A program made the translations under genes and the position numbers. A DNA stretch of 64,000 nucleotides from Microbotryomycetes sp. JL201 (taxonomy: Eukaryota; Basidiomycota; Microbotryomycetes): contig JAQYUZ010000005.1 in the NCBI GenBank assembly GCA_033819885.1, forward strand, positions 62,001 to 126,000, read 5' to 3'. How positions within the stretch are numbered: position 1 is the stretch's first letter; every line of letters starts with the position of its first letter. The notes beneath the pieces were generated by a model that saw only the letters and a program-made list of their open reading frames with translations, ran no database searches and was not told the origin of the DNA. Below are positions 1-9,267 of this stretch, piece by piece.

Positions 1-31
1 TGCTCACTCTCGCGTCTCCATGTGTACACAG

Positions 32-658
32 GCTCACACCGTGTCGTTCAGACTTCACTTGAAAACCCTTGCACGCCCTCGTCCGAGTTTGACTCTGGCC
101 TGAGGACAATCCCAGCCAATGTGACCGCTTTTAACCAGTCACCGTACCAGATCAGCTTCACTGTAGCCAATCAAAGCACTGTCGCATAGTGCGTATTACT
201 GTGTCGGGCAGTCTACGTCCTCAGTCTGACTTGACGGCTCGCCAATGCAGCTTTGCCGACATCGGCCCGACCTCTGACAACTCGGGAACCCAGTGCCAAC
301 AAGGCGCCGTTTTGTGAGTTCATCTCTAGGTGCGCTCTCTTCATTAGGCAAATGTTGAACGACGCCTTTCCTTAGTTGCGTCAACACCAACGAAGGCGGA
401 TCAACTTCGTGTGCTCAAATGCTTCAGAACGCACTCGCTCTCGGCGCTCAAGCCGGCGTCACGACATCGTCCCGACCTCCTTACACGTTGTCGACGAGCA
501 CTTCGTCAAGCGCAACACCTTCTCGCACGGCTTCGGTAGTGTCGACGCCTGCGCCTAGCGCATCCGCTCAACCGACGAGTGCAGCCTCACACCTCGACGC
601 TGGCATCGTCGGCGCAGTCTTGGCAGGCGCAATTGTCGCTGCTCAGATCTTGTTATAG
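32..658 (+). CDS. GPI-anchored serine-rich cupredoxin-like secreted protein, 3' part
   Basis: The 5' end lies outside the window. The visible coding starts after a splice acceptor at about 30-31. Splicing out about 189-250 and 314-375 gives a continuous frame with SHRVVQTSLENPCTP, then AYFADIG, then QCQQGAVFCVNTNEGG, a Ser/Thr-rich stretch, and a hydrophobic tail that ends the protein (GAVLAGAIVAAQILL). This is the layout of fungal extracellular serine-rich proteins: one cupredoxin-like domain, a Ser-rich stalk and a GPI-attachment signal at the cell surface. A related gene lies at 22651-23598 on the other strand. The usual type-1 copper residues of the family (the Cys of FYC, the His of HC and the Met of GM) are replaced here, and only the first His remains. 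Family assignment is good. No enzymatic role is claimed. Confidence 0.72.
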
Positions 659-1740
659 ATGTGCCGGCACTTGAGATCTAGTAACAGACCCTGCATGCAC
701 GAATGAGACGAAACACGGACCTTTCGAACTGGCTTTTTTAGTGCTTCCCTTCTTGATGATCCATCACAAGGCTTTGTAAAGCGTAAACACAAATCTAATA
801 ACCGGAATTCCTGTGGGTTCTGAGTAGCAGTGCAATGAAGTGCGATCATGTGTGGAGTGCGAGCGAGGAAGAATAAAGCGCACGTGTCAGCGAGAAGCAC
901 AATGGACGCGTCTTGAGGGCGCCTTGCGATTCCAGGGATGTTTGTCTCTTTGTGCTCAAACGTTTGCCAAGTGAAAACTCGACAAAGGTATAACCTGCTC
1001 GGGCGCTTTATGTGAATGATCGATCGATTCGAGGTGCACGAAAGCAAAGTTACAAACCAACGTCATTTCTATACGAGCACGCGTAGCAAGAAAAGAGATG
1101 GAAATTGTTTCGAGGCTTGCTTGTTGCTTACGAGCTCCGCTCACTTCTATGTGCACATCGTATCCGAATGACCGTCTAACCTTGGGTCCACAAGCGGTGC
1201 GCTTTGTCAGGTTTGCCCCATCGAACTCCCTGTCGCCCCCCTCCATTAATCTTTTTACTTGATTGGCAAAGAACAGAAAGAAAAGGTTTGATCAGGGCCG
1301 AGGAGCTGGCATTGCGTCAAGCGACAGAAAAAGGCTCTTTGCCACCGCCTAATCCCTGCATTCCTTAATCATTCTCATGTCGGATGACGTACCAAAGAAC
1401 CTATCACTCGCCAAGGACGGTCATTCCAATCAACCTCTTACAGAGTCAAAGAGCGAGGGACGATACCGGACTCTTCAAGCCACGGTTTCGACATCCTTAG
1501 ACTTTAGAGTTCCACCGCGCAGGCGGAAAGACAATACAGAAGGGCAGTGAAAGACACATCTTGCACTAGAAGCCGAGCTAAAGCTTTCCCGTGACACTTT
1601 CAGGGTTTCCGCGCATTGTCCCACCCGGCACGCATCAAGACTCTGCATTTACTGCTTGCTTCATTTCAGTGGCATACTGCACGGCTAGATTTAGATCCGC
1701 GTGTTTCGAGATAAAAATGCATCCATTTTACTTGCGCTCC
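659..1740. other. Convergent intergenic region
   Basis: About 1.1 kb between the stop codons of two genes that face each other, which is long for this gene-dense window. Small open frames occur on both strands, but none shows a domain, a conserved-looking composition or convincing splice signals. I saw no tRNA-like B box and no repeat. It probably holds two 3' UTRs and spacer. Confidence 0.4.
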
Positions 1741-3620
1741 TCAAGAAGCAGGAGCCTTTGAGGATTGCCTTTGACCGTACGCCTTTGTGGCGTAATCACC
1801 ATTCTCGACAATCAAGTCGGCAGGGTTTTGAGCAGAACCAGAGTGCCAATTTTCGATAATCTTGATTGTTCCAGCAGCGTAGCGAGCTTGAGCGTCAAGC
1901 GACGTGCCTGTTCAGAAAAGAAAATTTCATCGGAAACAATGTCAACTTTTTCAAGTGGACGAATGGCGGGTCAAGTCCGGGAGAGCGCACCAGAGATGTG
2001 AATGGTCATGCCGTTACCGATGCCGCGGGGACCGGTCATTGTGTGCCAAGGGTGGTCCTTTGGAGCAGGCTGCTGGTTCCACACATCGCCAGCACTGAGA
2101 CGAGGTCAAAGAATTAGTTTTCGATCGGAATACACGACCAACGGCGATGACGCACTATCCGCGGATCTGACCACTCTTGAGCGCTTCAGCAACGTCTTCA
2201 GCGACCGTCAAGGCACCACGAGCCTATTCGCGAGCAGCAATAAGTCAGTCACATTGATGACAAGTTGGTCTGAAAAGAATTTTGACGCACTGTGTTGACA
2301 ACCCAAGCGCCCTTCTTCATTTGTCCGAGCGTAGTCTTGTTGATCATGCCGCGACTACCCTCGTGCAGAGGGCAGTTGAGAGTGACGACGTCACATTGAC
2401 CGAGGAATTCTTTCAGGTCTTCAACGCGACGAGCTCCGACGGCCTTTTCAGCGTCCGCCGGCAAAGCCTGGTAATCGTCTACAAGTCGGGAGCGCTCGAT
2501 CAGGAGTGGCACAAGTCACAAGGGAGGTTGCCCGAAACTGACAGTACAAGAGCTCCTTGCAGTCGAAAGGCTTGAGACGTTGCAGGACGCGGTATCCGAT
2601 GCGACCGGCACCTGCGGAAAGGTCCCACAATGTCAGCTAGGATCATCAAAGATGCAAAGAAAGGCGTACCGATCGTGCCTACGACCTTGCCCTCGAGATC
2701 ATAAGTGTCGCGAGCGGCAGCAGCCACCTGAGAAATAACCGAGGGCAAACATCGGTCACAAATTCCTCGACCGCGGCATCTGAAACATTCCAGACTTGAC
2801 TCACGTCCCACTCGCCGTTCAAAGCTTGCTCGTGAGCAGGTCCGTAGTTGCGAACAAGCAACAAGATGGACATGACGACGTGCTCAGCAACCGAGACGAC
2901 GTTTGAACCGGTGACTTCGGCGACCGTGATCTTGCGTGTGTTGGCCGCGTTCAAGTCGACATGGTCCGAACCGACACCTGCCGTGATGACGAGCTATATG
3001 AAAATGGAGCCGTGTTACCCGGAGGAAGGATCCGAGCTGGTGGGGAAACCGCGCAACTAACCTTGAGGTTCTTTGCCTTGTCGATTCTCTCTTTCGTGAC
3101 ATAGTACGGCCAGAAAGGAGAGGAAATGACAATGTCGGAATCGTGCAAGTGCTTGTCGGCTTCACAATCGTCTCCGTCCTTGTCGGAAGTCACGACCAGA
3201 TCCCAGCCTTTCTTTTTGCAAAATTCGGGCAAGCCGAGAGCGTTTTGACGAGTACCAAGCAGTTTAGGTTCCTCTTCGGCGTGCTTGCCACCGTCGTATT
3301 GAACGAGCAGGATCTGTGCATGTTCGTCGGCAAGTGTGACGCAGGAGTCGAGCAGTGACGACGGTCACGTGTGAAGGGGATTTCGGGCAAGTGGCAGATG
3401 ACGTCGTCAGTGCCATGAACGTGTTGGCGGAGCATAGCAGCATGATCAAGGTATTCACGACATGTCAGTTCTTTCTTGAATGTGCGAATCAGACCAAACA
3501 ACCAGGCGGCAGCGGCTGCCACGTCCCTCGACGTGTGGGGCCGAACTAAACATGCTCTGCCGTGCATGCTACTTGCCAAAGGCTTTGCATGTAGCGGAGG
3601 TTTGCACTGACCTTGACCAT
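1741..3620 (-). CDS. FDH1: NAD-dependent formate dehydrogenase
   Basis: Oxidises formate to CO2 with NAD+, normally in the cytosol. The spliced protein (about 370 residues) starts [20 protein letters not shown], the standard FDH start, so no mitochondrial leader is encoded. Further conserved blocks are [34 protein letters not shown], the NAD-binding [72 protein letters not shown] and [20 protein letters not shown]. At least seven introns are needed. The first exon codes only three amino acids and is followed by an unusually long first intron (about 3314-3611). The last exons are joined over introns near 2229-2290, 2096-2156 and 1906-1986. The stop is TGA at 1741-1743. The family is certain; a few internal splice sites are approximate. 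Confidence 0.93.
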
Positions 3621-4158
3621 GTTGGATAGTATCTGAGAGCAGAAAAGATGATGACTTAAGAGTCAAAGAAGGATACTCGACTTTGGTTTAAGCGGTCGGG
3701 TGATGTGGAGAGAAGAAGGAGCGGGGGAGGGGACCCCGGCCAGAGACGATACCTCGTTCTCGGGGTCTGACTGATATACCGAGCTAAGCTCCGCCCATCA
3801 CAATTTTGGTAACTGATTTTAGACGGCGGCCCTGCGAGCCGCTCGGCCTCGCCCAGAAAACAGCGAGCGCCACTTCTCACGGCCGGGCCGGTCCGTCCTG
3901 GCATAAAACTACATGCAGTCTCTGTGCAAGCACATCACAATTACATTGTTCATTCATTGCGGCGTCGTATGATCTTCTCTTCTGTTCATGCCAGCATCCG
4001 ACGGCTCGCTGCGCTCGGTGAGAGCCACCGCCTCGTCACCGAGTGCACATCCTGACACCTCGGTAAATGAGTGCACATCCTGACACCTCGGTAATCTTAC
4101 AACAAATTGCTGTACTACCACCAATCAGCACTCTGCGTACCTTTTTTTTTTTTTTTTT
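3621..4158. other. FDH upstream region and USE1 3' flank
   Basis: Lies upstream of formate dehydrogenase and downstream of USE1; both genes read on the minus strand. It holds a perfect 28-bp tandem duplication (4041-4096) and a T17 run (4142-4158) that touches the USE1 stop codon. No convincing gene is present. FDH promoters in methylotrophic yeasts are strongly regulated by C1 compounds; whether this one is cannot be read from the sequence. Confidence 0.4.
4041..4096. repeat. 28-bp tandem duplication, two copies
   Basis: Two adjacent copies, 4041-4068 and 4069-4096, identical over at least the first 27 bases. The core is GTGCACATCCTGACACCTCG. It lies about 420-480 bp upstream of the formate dehydrogenase start codon, so it could be a duplicated regulatory element or a recent slippage product. 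Confidence 0.9.
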
Positions 4159-5736
4159 CTAAGTGACTTTGATCAAAAAGAACATGACGACCCAAGCAAA
4201 CAAGACGACTGTGACGGCCATGATTGTCCAACACGTCGTGCCTCTCGCCTTCTTTTTGACAACTCCCAACCTTGAACCTTGTTTGACAACCTTGTCGTGA
4301 TTGCGTTCGAGTTTGGTTTGAGCGTCCTTCATGACTTGCTTGTCTTTTTCGAGGTTATCTTGGAACGCCAGAGAAGACGTCTTGAGTTGTCCAGAGAGTT
4401 GGGTGAGAGACGACATGAGAGAGTTTTGCATATCGTGGTGGTGAGACAACAAGTCTGAAGTGGTCGCGCCCGCCGCCGTCGACGTCAAATCGTTGTCATT
4501 TTGTCGTCCGCTCGAAGTCGACAGATTACTGCCGGCCCGCGGTCTCTGTCTGAGCCCAGAGCCGAGAAGTTGATCGCGCTGGTTTGTAGTGATTGAACCG
4601 GTCGAGCTTTTGCGTGGCGGGGGCGGCGGCATCGTAGATTGCCTCGACGAGGATCGCATCGACGACGCGCTCGTCTTGGTGTCTGAACGTCGTCTTGCGA
4701 TCGTTGCACCGGCTTCTGGATCAAACTCGTTGTCGTCGTCATCATGATCAAAGTCATCTTGCCTGCCTCTACTGCTCGCTCCGAACAAGCCGTCACCGCC
4801 GGTCGGTCCCGCTCCAGATTCAGGATCATCATCTTGATCGTCGCGCCCTCGGCGTGACAAGTCTTTGCCGTGGTCATCGCCGTCAAACGAGTCTGCCGTG
4901 TTTACAGGTGGCGCGTACCTGTCGTCTTGACCTGCATCTGGATGTCTCGTCCTTGACGGAGAGTAGTCGTCTGGGTTGTATTCTGAGACTCTCGAGGCTG
5001 ATGATGTTGCCCTGTTGCGGTTTGCGACGGACGTGTCGATGCCCCATTGTGGCGCTTCCGAGTCTTGTACGCGTTGGCCGTAAGGGCTGTACTGGTTGCT
5101 GTCGACTGGTGTGCTGAACGGGATAGGCGAGTAGCTGCTTGGAGGGGGTTGGAGAGGTTGTTTGTAAGGTGACGAGGACGTGCCGGCCAAAGGTGCGGGC
5201 GACGAGCTTGGAGAAATGGACGACGTCGGAAAGAGAGGGACCGACGGCGCTAGAAAGTCCAAGTCTGAGCTCGAGCCTGTGACCGAGTTTGTACCGCTGT
5301 CGTTGTCGGAGATGGCTGTGGATGCGGCTGCTGGACGAGGTCGAGTGGCCAACTTTGAGATGCGCGCGACATCGTTGTCGGCCTGAAGGAGGCGTTGTTT
5401 GAGTGAGGCAAACCTGCAAGCAGTGACGGTTTATTGTCAGCAGCTTGTTGATGGACCATGGTCGGTCGCAGACTCGCGTTGACTGGTGTTCGCCGCGGTC
5501 GTCCAAGTCTTTGACGAGCTTGTGCGCGTGCTTGAGCGTCTGCATGGCGTGTCAGCATACACAGACGCGATCTCTGACGCAACAAAAGCAAGACTTGCGG
5601 CCTGCAGTTTGAGAATCTGTACGCGTGAGGGCGGGGAGGGCGAGGTTTGGGCGGCGACGGCGGCCGAGGCGAGCTCGAGCTGGCGCACGACCGACAGCGC
5701 CGTCATGCGCAGCTGTTGCCGCTCGTCGACAGTCAT
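4159..5736 (-). CDS. USE1: SNARE protein Use1 (ER-Golgi retrograde traffic)
   Basis: The C-terminus matches Use1, the Qc-like SNARE that acts with Sec20 and Ufe1 in fusion of COPI vesicles with the ER: HHHDMQNSLMSSLTQLSGQL, a coiled SNARE segment including LAFQDNLEKDKQVMKDAQ, a basic linker and one terminal transmembrane helix (WTIMAVTVVLFAWVVMFFLI). The N-terminal part is split over small exons (MTVDERQQLRMTALSVVRQL; TLKHAHKLVKDLDDRGEHQ; FASLKQRLLQADNDVARISK), joined by introns with good branch sites. The middle, about 250 residues, is a low-complexity Ser/Pro/Asp-rich insert, so at roughly 460 residues the protein is much longer than typical Use1 (about 250). The start chosen is the first ATG of the frame. 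The stop codon is followed directly by A17 on the coding strand. Confidence 0.82.
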
Positions 5737-5975
5737 CAGACTGTGTACGGCTGTTGTCCGTACGCGGATGGCGGGCACGTGACCTGTGGCTGGCGGCAGG
5801 CTGAGTCAGCGCGGCGTGATCCACAGTCGGCGCTCGTTTCGCCTGTGCCTGTCTGCCTGCTGCGCACAACCTCCACTCGCAACTGATCCCACAACTCGGC
5901 TCGGCAACACTCCTTCCTGTCTCGCGCATCTTGCATTCTTCTGCCAGCCAGCACACCCAACTCGCTCGCGTACAA

Positions 5976-7180
5976 ATGTCGTGAGTCTGCGCGCGCCTCT
6001 CGTTGTACATGCACTGCGCGCACTTTGCTGACACATGCACTCGCGCAGGCACGGCTACGGCGGAGGAGGAGGAGGAGCATCTCACCTCGCGTCCATCTGT
6101 ACGTTGCTGCACGCCTCGTTGCCGTCGTCGCTGACTGCTCGCTCACTCTCTGCTGTCTTGTTCCAGACGGCTCGGAGCAAGACAAGGTCAACTGTTCATT
6201 GTGAGTACCCTTCATCAATCACTTGAGGACTGACGGACGGCTGATACGCACGCTCCGCACGTACGCAGTTACTTGAAAATCGGCGCGTGCCGTCACGGCG
6301 ACCGCTGCTCGCGCAAGCACATCAAACCCACCTTTTCGCAAACACTCGTCATTCAAAACATGTACCAAAACCCGGCCCACGTCGCCGGCACAACCTCGAA
6401 CCCGCACCTGAGACCCCAAGGCGCGGCACCACCCAACCCAAACCCAGAATCGGGCATGTCGAGCGACGAGCTCCAAAAGTACTTTGACCAATTCTGTAAG
6501 CTCAAAGGCTCGACGTTCTGGCTAGTGCCTGCTGCTAGCTACTGACGCACGCTCACACGCACGCGCTCGCAGACGAGGACGTGTACTGTGAACTCGTCAA
6601 ATTCGGAAATCTACTCGAGATGCACGTGTGTGACAACGTTGGCGATCACCTGATTGGAAACGTGTACGCTCGATTCGACTGGGAAGACGAGGCACAAGCG
6701 GCCGTCGAGGCCCTCAATAAGCGGTGGTATGCCGGTAAGTCGCTCCTTGCATTCACAGATTCGCGTGTACCTAGACGCTCTTTGTGGCTCAGAGCGCTGA
6801 ATTTGAAACTGACTACTTGGACATGTCGTGTGCCACCCACAGGTCGACCACTGTTTGCCGAACTGTCACCCGTCACCGATTTCAGAGAAGCATGCTGCAG
6901 ACAAAACGATCTCGGACAATGTGATCGAGGAGGATTCTGTAACTTTATGCACTTGCGTCACCCGTCTCGTAAACTCTTGAAAGAACTTCAACGTCAACAA
7001 AAGATGGAGCGTAAAGTCAACCCTGATCCAAAAGAGGAAGAGAGGAGGAAAGAAATGGAAATGTTCTCTACCTCATATGGAGGTGGTGGTGGTGGTGCGT
7101 TGGAAGGTGCGAATGGAGGAGGTGGTGGTGGTGGTGGTGGTGGTTACGGTGACAGGTATGACGACCGGAGACGGTACTGA
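5976..7180 (+). CDS. U2AF1: U2AF small subunit (U2AF35-type splicing factor)
   Basis: Recognises the 3' splice-site AG as partner of U2AF large subunit. Six exons give a full U2AF35 layout: zinc finger 1 [20 protein letters not shown], a central RRM-like UHM (DVYCELVKFGNLLEMHVCDN, GNVYARFDWEDEAQAAVEAL), zinc finger 2 CCRQNDLGQCDRGGFCNFMH, and a Gly-rich, Arg-containing tail ending DRYDDRRRY. The first coding exon is only 5 nt (ATGTC, 5976-5980). Introns at 5981-6048, 6099-6166, 6201-6268, 6496-6572 and 6735-6842 restore one continuous frame. The USE1 start lies about 240 bp away on the opposite strand, so the two share a divergent promoter. S. cerevisiae lacks this factor, so its presence supports a basidiomycete or other intron-rich fungus. 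Confidence 0.94.
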
Positions 7181-7490
7181 GGCACCTTCCTTGCCATACT
7201 ACGAACCTTGTACAACAAACATACCAAAGAAAAGGGAAAGGGATAACATGCTTCTATCCAAGTAGACCCACTGCTTTTTGTTTCTGCCAAATTGTTGCAA
7301 ACTTTTGTCCGGGTATGCTGGTTTGCCCCCCCAAAAAAAAAAGTGTGCTCGAACGTTAAGAGTAGACCGCGAGTACAACGTACAACAAGCATCACATTCA
7401 TGGCCCTCCAAAGTCCACACATCAGATCGTGTCTCGAGCGCACTCTGCATCAAAACGAACGAAATCTTGCCCCTAGGCTCTCCAACCTGA
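7181..7490. other. Convergent intergenic region
   Basis: About 310 bp between the stop codons of the U2AF subunit and Ercc1. It holds a C-run followed by an A-run (about 7327-7341). Overlapping small frames show nothing recognisable. Probably two 3' UTRs. Confidence 0.4.
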
Positions 7491-8840
7491 TCAATTCAAC
7501 TCGTTTAAACCTGCCTCTCCGGCGTCTCTTGCCGCGCTCTGTTGTACCCTTCTTTTTGCTTGAGCTTGTTGAACCAAGAACGGACTTTCGAAAGCGTCTC
7601 TCAACCGCTTGACTTTTTTGTCACCAAGGCCAGGTAGTGTCATGAGAGTTTCTGCAGGAGCTGAAACAATGTTTTTAAACGTCTGAAAGATTCAACACGA
7701 TTCGCGAGCAAAGAAGCATGGGGATTCGGACGGAAAGTCAGCTCTTTCCTTGATAAATACGCTGTCAAAGATCCCCAAAATGACACGAATTGTGTGCATA
7801 TATGGGCACGCACTCACTCCAAAGTTGCTGGCGAGCGTGACGACGTCAGTCTTGTTGACGCCCCTGATGCTCGTCAGAGCCGAGGTTAGGTGACTGATGT
7901 AGGAAGAGTCTACTCGTTCCTTGATGACGTCTGGAGCTTTGCGCTCGAGTTGTTTATACATTTCAAGGTACTTTGCCGCTTCCGCCGCCCTGATATAGAC
8001 GAATGCCGCAAGATCGGTCAGCCCTTGATCGTTTCAAAAAGACTGCGAGCTGCGACTTGCGACCATGCAACAATCATTGTATACTCGTTGACGACACACG
8101 TCTTTGTCAGTTCACGGATCGCCGCCTGGTGGTTGTCGACGTCGCACAGAACGAGCATGATCCTCAAAGCGTAAGAGTGTCCCATGCGCTGAATTCTCAC
8201 GTGGATGTACTCGGGATGGAGCAGGTGATAGCGTAGTCTGCACGAAATGAACGCGAGCTATCAGTGCCAGTGCACGCACTCGGTGGCAAAAGCCTGCGCG
8301 CACGACAAGTACAATACTCCGGACGTAGCTCCAACTTGGTAATCTGACACGATCTCGCTGTACTCCCATGGCACGTTGCGAATATGGGTAATGACCGGGT
8401 TGCCTTTCTGTGTACGGTCATTGCGGCCCAAGTCAGCTTCTGTGTGCTTCGTGCTTGATCGAGCTCGGTCTGGCCGATCGCATCCTCACCTGGACTGTGC
8501 TGACCAAGATTGAATTCAATTGAGTTGTGCGCCTGACGACAGGTGTTGTACTACTTGGCTGCGTCGAGTCGTGCACGGGCCTCGCGTTCACTTGAGTCTG
8601 CTGCCGTTGAGACGCAGCATTCCCCGATGGAGACGTTGATGCAACAGGTGCTGATGTTGTAGATGGCGTCGGTACTGCTGCTGCTGCTGTTGCCGCGGCA
8701 CGTGACGCAATCATTGATTGCCATCGGTTCGTGCCCGCCGTCTGCTGAACATTCGACGCAGACTGCCACCGAGACGGACCTGCATCCAACGATGGACCTG
8801 TCGAATCTGCGGCAGGCTCGCTCCCAGGCGGTTGCGCCAT
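7491..8840 (-). CDS. RAD10: DNA excision repair protein Ercc1/Rad10/Swi10
   Basis: Non-catalytic partner of the XPF/Rad1 structure-specific nuclease in nucleotide excision and crosslink repair. The N-terminus (about 130 residues, from MAQPPGSEPAADSTGP) is Ser/Ala/Thr-rich and probably disordered. The conserved core follows: KGNPVITHIRNVPWEYSEIV, DYQVGATSGVLYLSLRYHLL, HPEYIHVRIQRMGHSYALRI, then LVLCDVDNHQAAIRELTKTC. The C-terminal double helix-hairpin-helix includes LTSALTSIRGVNKTDVVTL and TLMTLPGLGDKKVKRLRDAF, ending ESPFLVQQAQAK and a basic tail. At least three introns are needed. The start is the ATG at 8838-8840 and the stop TGA is at 7491-7493. The order and spacing of blocks fit Ercc1 well. 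Confidence 0.92.
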
Positions 8841-9267
8841 GCTACGGAGCTCAGCACAAACGCAAGCTGTTAACCGAGTGCCTCTTTGCAGGCACAGCAA
8901 TCACAGAGGCTTGCACGAGACACCTAATACATACTGCTTCATCACTTGCACACACCATGTAGGCCATCATCTGTCGGATATCACATAATTTAGCACGTGA
9001 CCGCACACCTTCCGAATTCGGAGGCGCACCACAAGAGACTCTCAGTCTCCGACTGCTGTACCGCACGTTGCGCGGTTCATCATTCGGCGCACTACTCTCG
9101 CCTTCCTCGCCACTCTGGTCCGCACGTTCCTGCTGCTCTTGGCAAGTGTCAATTGCATTGCAGCACGCTCATTTGTCCCTCGCAACGTCACCGCCAACGT
9201 CACAAATCGTTCACGGTCACGACCGCTCGTCAGCGCCAGCAGACTCGAGCAGAGACAGTGTCGAGCC

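Noticed and set aside
643-1047. 134-codon minus-strand frame
   Set aside because: No domain, no convincing start context, and it overlaps the 3' end of a supported gene; typical of chance frames in spacer.
5552-6218. Overlapping minus-strand frames of 160-186 codons
   Set aside because: They cover the divergent USE1/U2AF promoter and the USE1 first exon in the wrong frame; Arg/Ala/Cys-rich composition without any domain.
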